Below are positions 53,732 to 62,072 of a stretch of 64,000 nucleotides of DNA, one piece after another. Origin of the DNA: Rhodospirillaceae bacterium (GTDB taxonomy: Bacteria > Pseudomonadota > Alphaproteobacteria > Dongiales > Dongiaceae); the NCBI GenBank assembly GCA_016712715.1, contig JADJQM010000002.1:1178001-1242000 (forward strand), given 5' to 3'. The notes below the pieces were generated by a model. That model ran no database searches, had not been told where the DNA came from, and saw nothing but the letters and a program-made list of their open reading frames with translations. Both the position numbers and the translations under genes were made by a program. The first letter of the stretch is position 1; each line of letters opens with the position of its first letter.

Positions 53732-53749
53732 GATGCTCCGGGCCTCCAG

Positions 53750-55735
53750 CTATTCGCCGGCCGCGGGCAGGGCCTGCGCCACGTTGCTGCGGCTCGGTGC
53801 CCCCACGCGGTAGCGCCGGTCGCTGAGCGACACGATGCCGCCCAGCACCATCAGCAGGCAGCCCGACCAGATCCACGGCACCAGCGGTTCCTCATAGATG
53901 CGCACGGTCCAGGCACCCTTGCCGTCGCCCTCGCCGATCACGGCATAAAGATCGCCGAACAGATGCGATTCGATGGCGGCCTCGGTGGTCGGCATCGGCT
54001 GCACCATGTATTGCCGCCGCTCCGGATAGAGGTCGGTATAAAACACGCCGTCCTTCATCACCTTGAAATGCGCGCGCTCGGCGATGTAGTTCTCGCCGCG
54101 CGCCGGCGTCACACCCTGCAGCACATAGCTGAAACTGCCGATGGTGAGGCTGTCATTGGGCTTCATCTGGCGCACCTCCTCGCTCTTCCAGGCGGAGGAG
54201 GCGGTGATGCCGATGATGGCGACGGCCAGGCCCGCATGGGCGAGGCTCATGCCATAGGCCGCGCGCGGCAGATGGATGGCACGCCGCAACGAAGCACCCA
54301 GCCCGATGCGGAACAGGCGGATGCGCTCGGCCCATTCGGTGACGGTGGCAGCCAGCATCCAGACACCGAGGCCGATGCCGGCCGCGGCCAGCGCCTGTTT
54401 GCCGAAATCGATCCACAGCGCGATCCCCATGGCGAGAATGGCAAGGCCTCCCGCCACCCACAGCCGGTGCAAGGCCCCTTTGAGATCGCCACGCTTCCAG
54501 CCCAGCAGCGGCCCGATGCCGGCCAGGGCGACGAGCGGCATCGCCAGCGGCACGAAGGTCGCCGTGTAATAGGGCGTCCCCACCGAAACCGATCCGCCAC
54601 CCAGGATATCGAGGGCGAGGGGATAAAGCGTGCCGAGCAGCACCGTGGCGGTCGCCGTCGCCAGCAGCAGGTTGTTGAGCATCAGTGAGCCTTCGCGGCT
54701 CACCGGCGCGAACAGGCCGCCCGCTTTCAAGCTCGGCGCGCGCCAGGCAAAGAGGGTGAGCGACCCACCCAGCGCCAAGGCGAGGATGCCGAGGATGAAC
54801 AGGCCGCGCGCCGGATCCTGCGCGAAGGCATGGACCGAGGTGATGACGCCGGAGCGGACCAGGAACGTGCCCAGCAGCGAGAAGCCGAAGGTGAGGATGG
54901 CGAGCAGCAGGGTCCAGGCCTTGAGCGCATCGCGCTTCTCGACCACGATCGCCGAATGAAGGAGGGCGGTGCCCATCAGCCAGGGCATGAAGCTCGCATT
55001 CTCGACCGGATCCCAGAACCACCAGCCGCCCCAGCCCAGTTCGTAATAGGCCCAGCGCGCGCCCAGTGCGATGCCGCCGGTGAGGCATACCCAGGACAGA
55101 AGCGTCCAGGGCCGGACCCAGCGTGCCCAGGCGGCGTCGATCTTGCCTTCGATGAGTGCTGCCACGGCAAAGGAGAACGCCATCGAGAAACCGACATAGC
55201 CGATGTAGAGCATGGGCGGATGGAAGGCGAGGCCGGGATCCTGCAGCAGCGGGTTGAGTTCCTGCCCCTCGAGCGGGGCGGGCGACAGGCGCGCGAAGGG
55301 ATTCGAGGTAAAGAGCGCGAACAGGATGAAGGCGCTGCCGATCATCGCCTGCACCGCGAGCGCGCGGGCTTTGAGGCGCGGTGGCAGGTTGTCGCCGAAG
55401 AACGCGACCAGCGCGCCGAAGAACGCGAGAATGAGAACCCACAGCAGCAGCGAGCCTTCATGCTGGCCCCAGGCGGCGGCGATCTTGTAGATGAGCGGCG
55501 TCTGCGAATGGGCATGCTGATAGACCACCAGCACGGAAAAATCGGCGACCACGAAGGCATGCACCAGCGCGCCATAGGCAATGAGCAGGAAGGCGAACTG
55601 GCCGAGGGCCGCGGGCTTGGCCAGCGCCATCCAGGCGCGGATGCCGCGCTGGGCGCCGATCAGCGGCAGGGTCGCCTGCGCCAGTGCCAGCACCAGTGCG
55701 AGCACCAGCGCGAAATGGCCGATTTCGATGATCAC
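53750..55735 (-). CDS. ccmF: Heme lyase CcmF/NrfE family subunit
   Basis: 661 aa. Large integral membrane protein that ligates heme to apocytochrome c. About fourteen to fifteen TM helices; the tryptophan-rich heme-handling loop reads LGWGGWWFWDPVENASFMPW (about residue 230), preceded by NPLLQDPGLAFHPPMLYIGY. Overlaps ccmE by 4 nt. Confidence 0.96.
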   Translation of the reverse strand: MIIEIGHFALVLALVLALAQATLPLIGAQRGIRAWMALAKPAALGQFAFLLIAYGALVHAFVVADFSVLVVYQHAHSQTPLIYKIAAAWGQHEGSLLLWVLILAFFGALVAFFGDNLPPRLKARALAVQAMIGSAFILFALFTSNPFARLSPAPLEGQELNPLLQDPGLAFHPPMLYIGYVGFSMAFSFAVAALIEGKIDAAWARWVRPWTLLSWVCLTGGIALGARWAYYELGWGGWWFWDPVENASFMPWLMGTALLHSAIVVEKRDALKAWTLLLAILTFGFSLLGTFLVRSGVITSVHAFAQDPARGLFILGILALALGGSLTLFAWRAPSLKAGGLFAPVSREGSLMLNNLLLATATATVLLGTLYPLALDILGGGSVSVGTPYYTATFVPLAMPLVALAGIGPLLGWKRGDLKGALHRLWVAGGLAILAMGIALWIDFGKQALAAAGIGLGVWMLAATVTEWAERIRLFRIGLGASLRRAIHLPRAAYGMSLAHAGLAVAIIGITASSAWKSEEVRQMKPNDSLTIGSFSYVLQGVTPARGENYIAERAHFKVMKDGVFYTDLYPERRQYMVQPMPTTEAAIESHLFGDLYAVIGEGDGKGAWTVRIYEEPLVPWIWSGCLLMVLGGIVSLSDRRYRVGAPSRSNVAQALPAAGE

Positions 55736-56229
55736 GGGCTGTTTCCTTCACCGCTAGTGCCGGGATCGGCAACCGGGCTTGCTTCGGTGCCGGCACCTTC
55801 CTGCCAGCGGCCCGAGGCCTTCAAGGCCTTGGCCACTTCCGGCGGCAGGTAGTTCTCATCGTGTTTGGCCAGCACTTCGCTGGCGACGAAATTGCCGCTC
55901 TCGTTGAAGGTGCCCTGCACCACCACACCCTGTCCCTCGCGGAACAGATCCGGCAGCACACCGCGATAGGCGATCGAGGTCGAGGCCTTGAGGTCGGTGA
56001 TGCGGAAGCTGAAGGTGGCGCCGTCGCCAAGCTTCGTGACGCTGCCCGTTTCGACCAGGCCGCCCAGTCGAATGACGCGGCCGGGTGCCGGCTGTTCGGC
56101 GGCGATCTCGCTCGGGCTGAAGAAGAACACCAGCTCGCGGTCGAACGCGTTCAACACCAGCGCGGTCGCCGTGCCGAGCAGGCCCAGGCTGATGAGGACG
56201 AGATAGAGCCGCAGGGTTTTGCGCTTCAT
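55732..56229 (-). CDS. ccmE: Cytochrome c maturation heme chaperone CcmE
   Basis: 165 aa. Single N-terminal anchor (LRLYLVLISLGLLGTATALV) and a periplasmic OB-fold, with the covalent heme-binding His in VLAKHDENYLPPEV and RVIRLGGLVETGSV typical of the family. Binds heme delivered by CcmC and passes it to CcmF. Confidence 0.97.
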   Translation of the reverse strand: MKRKTLRLYLVLISLGLLGTATALVLNAFDRELVFFFSPSEIAAEQPAPGRVIRLGGLVETGSVTKLGDGATFSFRITDLKASTSIAYRGVLPDLFREGQGVVVQGTFNESGNFVASEVLAKHDENYLPPEVAKALKASGRWQEGAGTEASPVADPGTSGEGNSP

Positions 56230-56232
56230 CTT

Positions 56233-56406
56233 CTAGGCATCATTCTCGCGGGATTGGGCGACAGCCTGCAGCGCGCGTTCGACGGCGCGGCGCCGGCGCT
56301 GGCCATCGAACCAGACCGCCGCCAGGATCACGACACCGGCACCATAGGCAGGCCAGACATAGGCAGCATAGCCGCCCATCGCAAGGAAGCTGCCGAGATC
56401 TGTCAT
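56233..56406 (-). CDS. ccmD: Heme exporter protein CcmD
   Basis: 57 aa, a small gene easily missed: MTDLGSFLAMGGYAAYVWPA, a single TM helix (YGAGVVILAAVWF), then an arginine-rich tail (DGQRRRRAVERALQ). This is the classic CcmD pattern, including the MGGYAAYVWPAYG segment. CcmD stabilises release of holo-CcmE from CcmABC. The ATG overlaps the ccmC stop by 4 nt and the stop lies 3 bp before the ccmE ATG. Confidence 0.93.
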   Translation of the reverse strand: MTDLGSFLAMGGYAAYVWPAYGAGVVILAAVWFDGQRRRRAVERALQAVAQSRENDA

Positions 56407-57143
56407 TCAAAGGACTCCGCCTGCACGCGGTCGAAGGCGGCGAGACGCTGGTTGCGCAACTTCGCCTCCAGCAGCAGCGTGCGCATGCGCTCGATGAGGG
56501 CGGCCAGCAGGAAGACATGGAACGCCGCCGCCATGGTGAAGAGCGGCCACAGCATGGATGGATCGATGCTGGGGCCGTCCATGCGCGCGATCGAGGCCGG
56601 CTGGTGCAGCGTGTTCCACCAATCGACCGAGAATTTGATGATCGGCAGATTGATGAGGCCAACGAGAGCCAGCACCGCCGCCGAACGCTGGCCGCGGCCG
56701 CGGTCGTCGAAGGCGCCCAGCAGGGCCATGTGACCGAGATAAAGAAAGAACAGCAGCAGGAACGAGGTGAGGCGTGCATCCCAGACCCAATAGGTGCCCC
56801 ACATCGGCTTGCCCCAGAGCGAACCGGTGATGAGCGCCAGCAGCGTGAAGGCGGCGCCCAACGGCGAAATGGCCTCGGCCGCAATGTCAGCCAGCGGATG
56901 CCGCCAGATCAGGGCCGACGCGCTGGCAAGGCCCAGGATCAGATAGGCCAGCAGTGCCATCCAGGCCGCCGGCACATGGATATACATGATGCGGACCGTC
57001 TCGCCCTGTTGGTAATCCGGCGGCGAGCCCCACAGCGCCAAATATAGCCCAAGCAAAAACCCCAGCGCTGTCAAGGCTTTAAGCCAGGGCTGGATCCGAT
57101 TGGCCAGGCGCAGGAACCGGCCGGGATTGGCGAAACGATGCAT
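56403..57143 (-). CDS. ccmC: Heme ABC transporter permease CcmC
   Basis: 246 aa, six TM helices. Heme handling motif WGTYWVWDARLTSFLLLFFL (WGxxWxWD) and two conserved histidines, one in MYIHVPAAW and one in NTLHQPASI. Loads heme onto CcmE. First gene of the ccmCDEFGHI block, here separated from ccmAB by about 2 kb. Confidence 0.96.
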   Translation of the reverse strand: MHRFANPGRFLRLANRIQPWLKALTALGFLLGLYLALWGSPPDYQQGETVRIMYIHVPAAWMALLAYLILGLASASALIWRHPLADIAAEAISPLGAAFTLLALITGSLWGKPMWGTYWVWDARLTSFLLLFFLYLGHMALLGAFDDRGRGQRSAAVLALVGLINLPIIKFSVDWWNTLHQPASIARMDGPSIDPSMLWPLFTMAAAFHVFLLAALIERMRTLLLEAKLRNQRLAAFDRVQAESFE

Positions 57144-57216
57144 GGGCGTGGGTTATACAAGGCCCCGGACTCCAGTGCCAGAGGCAGTGTGGCACACCTT
57201 CGGGCCCCGCAGCTCT

Positions 57217-58008
57217 CTACCGGCCGCGGATCACACTGGGTTCGCGCCGCCCGCGAGGTGTCGGGTCTGAAATTGTCGCCGGGCTGTCCGGACGCGGATC
57301 CCGCGCGATGGTGGCGGCATTCAGCCAGTTTGGCACCGTGATCACCGCCCCAGGCGCCAAATCGCCCTGATCGGCCCGGGCACGCAGGTCGTTGAGCCAG
57401 TCGACGACCTGCTCGGCCCGTGCCCTCGTGGCCGCGCCTTGGCAGAAATCGGCCAGTTCGAACTGGACCTGGGGCCGGTCGTAAAATCCGAACTCGCTGG
57501 TGGCGCCGTCATCGGTCAGCTTGGCGGCCTCGATCCAGTACGCGCCGCTATGGCTTGGCGGTGGCGGGTCCGGCAGGTCGGCGCGCTTGAAGTCATGCCC
57601 CTCAACATCTGCGCCCGCCAGAACCCAACGAAAGCGTGTCAGGCTCGACCATGTCGCATCCTCGTCTACCGAACCACGACACAATATCCGTGTGGGAAAG
57701 ATGTCGATGCGGCACTTTGGGCCGTTAGTCTGGTCTTTTTCCGGCGGGAACCGCCATTTCAGGATCTGGTAGCCGACGATCAGCGCCAGTGGCGGAATCG
57801 CCGCGCCGACATAGGTGACCAGGTCATCGTGGAAAAGACGATGCAGGACAACGCCGACGATTAGAGCCGGGAAACCCAGAACCGCAAGAATACCGGCTGA
57901 CAGGATGAGGCGACCGCGCGTCTTGGCAGCAACCGTCCGCTGCAGGCGCAGGGGCAGGGTCATCATGCGCTGTGCGTCGGTGGCGGTGGGGAGAAGGTGT
58001 TCGCTCAT
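57217..58008 (-). CDS. Membrane protein of unknown function
   Basis: 263 aa from ATG 58008 (an ATG 3 codons upstream is also in frame). Two adjacent TM helices at about residues 35-85 (LILSAGILAVLGFPALIVGV, LVTYVGAAIPPLALIVGYQI), then a soluble domain with RIDIFPTRILCRGSVDEDAT and TWSSLTRFRWVLAG, reminiscent of YcxB/PH-like domains, and a polar C-terminus. It interrupts the ccm genes. I do not recognise a specific family. Confidence 0.7.
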   Translation of the reverse strand: MSEHLLPTATDAQRMMTLPLRLQRTVAAKTRGRLILSAGILAVLGFPALIVGVVLHRLFHDDLVTYVGAAIPPLALIVGYQILKWRFPPEKDQTNGPKCRIDIFPTRILCRGSVDEDATWSSLTRFRWVLAGADVEGHDFKRADLPDPPPPSHSGAYWIEAAKLTDDGATSEFGFYDRPQVQFELADFCQGAATRARAEQVVDWLNDLRARADQGDLAPGAVITVPNWLNAATIARDPRPDSPATISDPTPRGRREPSVIRGR

Positions 58009-58059
58009 GGCTCCCAACGCTGCCCGAAATCAGCCGGTTTATGCAAGCCCCACAAACAC

Positions 58060-58089
58060 CAAGGGCGCCACCTTGCGGTGACGCCCTTG
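58060..58089 (-). terminator. Hairpin after the OmpA-family gene
   Basis: CAAGGGCG-C-CACC (58060-58072) pairs with GGTG-A-CGCCCTTG (58077-58089) around a TTGC loop, with one bulged mismatch. On the minus strand it is followed by GGTGTTTGTG, a weak U-rich tail. Confidence 0.6.
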
Positions 58090-58142
58090 GCTTAACACTT
58101 CAACCGAAAGATCCGGAAAGGATCGGTCGGATCGTCGTGCGC

Positions 58143-58871
58143 TTACATGCCCTTGTTATAGGTACCATGCGGCTGCACGATGATGTCGACGCGACGGTTT
58201 TCCTGGCTCTCCGTGTTGTCGGCGCCTTCGGCTTCGCCAACGGCCTTGACCGAGACGTCGGCCGCGAGCGGCACGCCGGCATCGGACATGGCATCCATGA
58301 CGGCCTTCGCACGACGCTTCGCCAGAGCGGCGTTCGCGTTGGTCGAACCGACGGTGTCGGTGTAGGCGTCGATCTGGACGTGGGCGATCGGATACTGGCT
58401 GAGGAAGTTGCCGGCATCGGTCATCGCCGCAGCTTCGCTCTCACGAATCTTGGCGCTGCCGGTGTCGAAGTAGACCGAGGTCTTCTGCGGGCCGACATCC
58501 TGCGGAACGTGCAGCGATTCGAGATAGGCAAGACGCGCGCGGATCGGGTCGAGGAAGCGGTTGAGCGCAGCTTCGGCCTTGGCGCGATGCTCGGCGGCTT
58601 CTTCCGCGAGCTGGACGCCTTCCTGACGCAGCGGCAGGTTGGTGTAGAGATACGGCGCATCGGCATCGATGCTCGCCTTGATTTCCTCAGCCGTGCGGGC
58701 CTTGTCGCCAGCATGGTTCAGGTTATAGAGCAGCTCGCCGAAATCGCCTTCATAGGTCTTGTCGACATTCGCCTGAATGTTCGACAGATCCGGTTCGCGG
58801 TTCGGTGCGGCGCAAGCGGTGACGGCGAGAAGGGCCGTGCCGAGCAGCGCGAGTTTGAAATAACGGTTCAT
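58143..58871 (-). CDS. OmpA family lipoprotein
   Basis: 242 aa from ATG 58871. Lipoprotein signal with lipobox AVTAC (Cys 20). A helical middle (about 40-125) with EEAAEHRAKAEAALNRFLDP is followed by the OmpA C-terminal peptidoglycan-binding domain: SVYFDTGSAKIRESEAAAMT, VQIDAYTDTVGSTNANAALA, AKRRAKAVMDAM and NRRVDIIV. It should tether the outer membrane to the cell wall. Located between ccmB and ccmC; a functional link to cytochrome maturation is not evident. Confidence 0.9.
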   Translation of the reverse strand: MNRYFKLALLGTALLAVTACAAPNREPDLSNIQANVDKTYEGDFGELLYNLNHAGDKARTAEEIKASIDADAPYLYTNLPLRQEGVQLAEEAAEHRAKAEAALNRFLDPIRARLAYLESLHVPQDVGPQKTSVYFDTGSAKIRESEAAAMTDAGNFLSQYPIAHVQIDAYTDTVGSTNANAALAKRRAKAVMDAMSDAGVPLAADVSVKAVGEAEGADNTESQENRRVDIIVQPHGTYNKGM

Positions 58872-59153
58872 GGTTTGAAACCCCCTGGGACGTTCACGTG
58901 AAGAGGTGCGATGACAGCGGATCGCAACCGCCCGACATTTGGATGCCGGATGATTAAGCATATGCCGATTCAACTTAAGGAATCCACGTTGATTCGGGGT
59001 CTTTACGCGACCTGTGTCAAAATGCCCGTATCTGTTGCAGATAAGCCACAAGACGCTGGCATTGAACGGTTTGTCGTCCCATCGCACGCGGGGTTCAACG
59101 GGGAACAACTTCCTGTGCGCTTTGTCACACCGGCACGGCGGCCGACTGCGTCC

Positions 59154-59819
59154 TTAGCGCAACAGTTGGCGGAGCGCCATGGCCATCGCCCAGGGGACTA
59201 GCGCCAGGAAGGCGAGGTCGAGCGCCAGCAGCAATTGCAGGGCGCTCAAGGGGCTTTCGCCCAGCGCCACGGCGCTCACCGCCCCCATGCCCAGGATGAG
59301 AATAGGAATAAATAACGGCAGGATCACGAAGGCCAGCAGCAGCCCACCGCGCCGCGCGCCCAGGGTGAGGGCCGCGCCCAGCCCGCCCAGCAGCGACAGG
59401 GCCGGCGTTACGGCCAGCAGCGCCAGCAGGAGAATCGGATAGAGGGCGGCGGGCAGGTTGAGCAGCAGGCCGAGGAGGGGGGCGGCCACCAGCAGCGGCA
59501 GGCCGGTCATCAGCCAATGGCTGATGACCTTGGCGAGCCCCACCAGTTCCAGGGACAAAGGCGACAGGGCCAGGCCGTCCAGGCTGCCATCCTCGAGATC
59601 TCCGGCGAACAGCCGGTCGAGGGAGAGGAGGGAGGCCAGGGCCGCCATCGCCATGACGATCCCGGCGGCGATCCGGGCCAGGAGCTGCGGTTCCGGTCCC
59701 AGGGCAAAGGGGAACAGGGCGCCCGCCGCCAGGAAAAACAGCACCACAACCAAGGCGTCGATTCCTTGACGGAAACCCAGACGCAAATCGCGGCGCAGAA
59801 GGGCAAAAAATGCGTTCAT
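59154..59819 (-). CDS. ccmB: Heme exporter protein CcmB
   Basis: 221 aa, six TM helices. MNAFFALLRRDLRLGFRQGI, LSLDRLFAGDLEDGSLDGLA with its conserved FxxDxxDG-like loop, and LPLFIPILILGMGAVSAVAL are typical of CcmB. Forms the CcmABC complex with CcmA and CcmC. Overlaps ccmA by 4 nt. Confidence 0.95.
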   Translation of the reverse strand: MNAFFALLRRDLRLGFRQGIDALVVVLFFLAAGALFPFALGPEPQLLARIAAGIVMAMAALASLLSLDRLFAGDLEDGSLDGLALSPLSLELVGLAKVISHWLMTGLPLLVAAPLLGLLLNLPAALYPILLLALLAVTPALSLLGGLGAALTLGARRGGLLLAFVILPLFIPILILGMGAVSAVALGESPLSALQLLLALDLAFLALVPWAMAMALRQLLR

Positions 59820-60475
59820 GCGGCGCCCCCCCCGCCGCCATTTCCAGGACCGGCCAATCCGGTCCCCAGCACCAGGGTCGTGATTTCGGGCAAGGCGAGA
59901 TCGTCATGGCTCGAGATGATGGCGATGCCGCCCGCCGCCCGATGCCGGGTGATGAGGTCGAGGGCCAGTTTCTGGCCCGCGGCGTCGAGCGCCGTGCTGG
60001 GTTCGTCGAGCAGCCAGATCGGCACGGGTTTGAGCAGCAAACGCGCGAGGCCGAAGCGCCGCCTCTGCCCGGCCGAAAGATGCTGTGCCGGAAACGCGGC
60101 GCAGGGCCCGAGCCCAACCTTGGCCAAGGCCCTTTCGACCGGCACCGTCGCGCCGACCAGATCCGCCCAGAACTGCAAATTCTCCTGCACGAGCAATTGC
60201 GGCTTCAAGGCATCGAGATGCCCCAGATAGGCAAGGTCGCTGCGATAGCCGGCGCGATCGGTGCGCACATCCTGGCCGCGCCAGGTGAGCGACCCCGCTT
60301 CCGCCGGCAGCAGGCCCGCGAGCAGCCGCAGCAGGCTCGACTTGCCGCTGCCATTGGGCCCGCGCAGCAGCAGCGCCTGCCCCGCTTGCAGCGTAAAATT
60401 GAGATCGCGGAACAGCAACCGCTCCGCCCGCCGGCAGGCGAGGTCCTGGGCGATGAGTTTATGTGACGACGTCAT
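59816..60475 (-). CDS. ccmA: Heme ABC exporter ATP-binding protein CcmA
   Basis: 219 aa. Walker A LLRGPNGSGKSSLLRLLAGL, signature HLSAGQRRRFGLARLLLKPV, Walker B IWLLDEPSTALD and H-loop IISSHDDLALPE. Its ATP hydrolysis drives release of holo-CcmE. The start codon overlaps a short palindromic repeat (60470-60500). The C-terminus ends in an unusual Gly-rich GPGNGGGGGAA. Confidence 0.95.
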   Translation of the reverse strand: MTSSHKLIAQDLACRRAERLLFRDLNFTLQAGQALLLRGPNGSGKSSLLRLLAGLLPAEAGSLTWRGQDVRTDRAGYRSDLAYLGHLDALKPQLLVQENLQFWADLVGATVPVERALAKVGLGPCAAFPAQHLSAGQRRRFGLARLLLKPVPIWLLDEPSTALDAAGQKLALDLITRHRAAGGIAIISSHDDLALPEITTLVLGTGLAGPGNGGGGGAA

Positions 60476-60500
60476 CCCCGGGCTTGACCCCGGGATGACG
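60470..60500. repeat. Palindromic intergenic repeat at the ccmA start
   Basis: CGTCATCCCCGGG and CCCGGGATGACG flank CTTGAC; it resembles the GTCATGGCCGGGCTTGGCCC hairpin at 43449. The ccmA ATG (60475-60473) lies within its left arm. Confidence 0.8.
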
Positions 60501-60556
60501 GATAGATTTGAGACAGCTCTCTCATCTGCGCTTCCCCCGCGCGGACCATAGCAGAT

Positions 60557-61897
60557 TCACGCCCCGGCGAGGGTCATGCCGTCGATGCGGAGCGTGGGCG
60601 CGTTGGTGCCGTATTTGAAGGTGAGGTCGTCGGCCGGCGTCACATGCTGGAAGATCTCTTTGAGATTGCCGGCCAGCGTCACTTCCGAGACCGGATAGGC
60701 AAGCTCGCCATTCTCGATCCAGAAGCCGGCCGCCCCCCGGCTGTAATCGCCGGTGACGCCATTGACGCCGGACCCGATCATCTCGGTCACATAGAGCCCC
60801 TGTTTGATTTCGCCGATCAGCTGCTGGCGGCTGATCTTGCCAGCCGCCATATGCACGTTGCTGGGGGCCGGCGAGGGCGGGCTCGACGTCCCGCGCGAGG
60901 CATGGCCGTTCGACACCAACCCCAATTGCCGCGCGGACCGGCAATCGAGCAGCCACATGGTGAGGCGGCCATTGTCGATGAGCTTGGCCATCACCGTCGG
61001 CAATCCCTCGCCGTCGAAGGGGCGCGAACGGAGGCCCCGGTGGCGATGCGGATCGTCGATGATGTCGATGCCGGCCGAGAAGATATCCTTGCCGAGGCTG
61101 TCTTTCAGGAACGAGGTACCGCGCGCGATGCCGGCCCCGTTGATGGCGCCGACCAGATGGCCGACGATGGAATTGCTGATCCGGGGATCGAACACGACGG
61201 GCACCACCGCCGTCTTGGCCTTGCGCGGGTTGAGCCGCCGCACGGCGCGTTCGCCCGCCGATTTCCCGAGCGTCACCGGATCCTCGAGATCGGCAAGATA
61301 GACGGTCGAGCTGTAATCGTAATCGCGCTCCATGCCGGTGCCCTCGCCGGCCAGCACCGAGACGGAGAGGCCGAAATGGCTGCTGGAATAGGCGCCCTGG
61401 AATCCGTTGCTGGCGGCGATGGCGACATCGGATCGGCCGTAGCCCGCCTCCGCCCCTTCGGAATTGGTAACACCCTTCACGCTGCGCGCCGCGTCCTCGG
61501 CCGCGCGCACCATTTCGGTGAGCTGGGCTTCCGAGGGATCGGTGTCGTCGCACATGTCGAGGGTCGGCCAGCTCTTCGCCAATTGGCTGGAATCGGCGAG
61601 GCCGCAATGCGGGTCTTCCGGCACCGCCTTCGCCATGGCGACGGCGCGGGCAGTGAGCTCGGCCAATGAGCCGGGCGTGAAGTCGCTGGTCGAGACGATC
61701 GCCTGACGCTTGCCCACGAAGACACGCAGGCCCAGATCCTGGCTCTCCGCCCGCTCCAGCTTCTCCTTGGCGCCCAGGCGCTCGCCCAGCGACAGGGAAA
61801 TGCTGCGGCCGATCAGGGCATCGGCGGAATCGGCGCCGGCGGCCTTGGCCTTGGTGAGCACGGTCTCGAGAAGGGCAAGCTGATCGGAACTGGACAT
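60557..61897 (-). CDS. pmbA: TldD/PmbA family metalloprotease component PmbA
   Basis: 446 aa from ATG 61897; the frame extends to 62032 but the added residues are not PmbA-like. TldE/PmbA pairs with TldD to degrade or mature peptides. Features: ADSADALIGRSISLSLGERL, GLRVFVGKRQAIVSTSDFTP, VVFDPRISNSIVGHLVGAIN, the GEGLPTVMAKLIDNGRLTMW loop and C-terminal SGVNGVTGDYSRGAAGFWIE. No HExxH is present, consistent with PmbA rather than TldD. TldD is not in this window. Confidence 0.93.
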   Translation of the reverse strand: MSSSDQLALLETVLTKAKAAGADSADALIGRSISLSLGERLGAKEKLERAESQDLGLRVFVGKRQAIVSTSDFTPGSLAELTARAVAMAKAVPEDPHCGLADSSQLAKSWPTLDMCDDTDPSEAQLTEMVRAAEDAARSVKGVTNSEGAEAGYGRSDVAIAASNGFQGAYSSSHFGLSVSVLAGEGTGMERDYDYSSTVYLADLEDPVTLGKSAGERAVRRLNPRKAKTAVVPVVFDPRISNSIVGHLVGAINGAGIARGTSFLKDSLGKDIFSAGIDIIDDPHRHRGLRSRPFDGEGLPTVMAKLIDNGRLTMWLLDCRSARQLGLVSNGHASRGTSSPPSPAPSNVHMAAGKISRQQLIGEIKQGLYVTEMIGSGVNGVTGDYSRGAAGFWIENGELAYPVSEVTLAGNLKEIFQHVTPADDLTFKYGTNAPTLRIDGMTLAGA

Positions 61898-62072
61898 GCG
61901 GTCTTTCACGGATGGGGGAAGAGGCGGGATCCCATAGATGGCCCTCGCCTCAAGGTTCCGCAAGCTGGGACAAACGCGCGCAAAAGACAAGCCCTCCCCC
62001 GGCTCATCGTTCCCAAAGGCGCCCGAATCCACCTATGATCGCCGACAGGGTTAAAGGGGGGCGGGCACTTTC

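Noticed and set aside
53129..54688. 519-aa open frame on the + strand
   Set aside because: Antisense to ccmG and ccmF; composition typical of a shadow frame.
58911..59201. 96-aa frame in the gap between the OmpA gene and ccmB
   Set aside because: No recognisable motif, no good ribosome-binding site, and it overlaps the 3' end of ccmB. I see no feature in 58872-59153 beyond probable promoter sequence for the OmpA gene.
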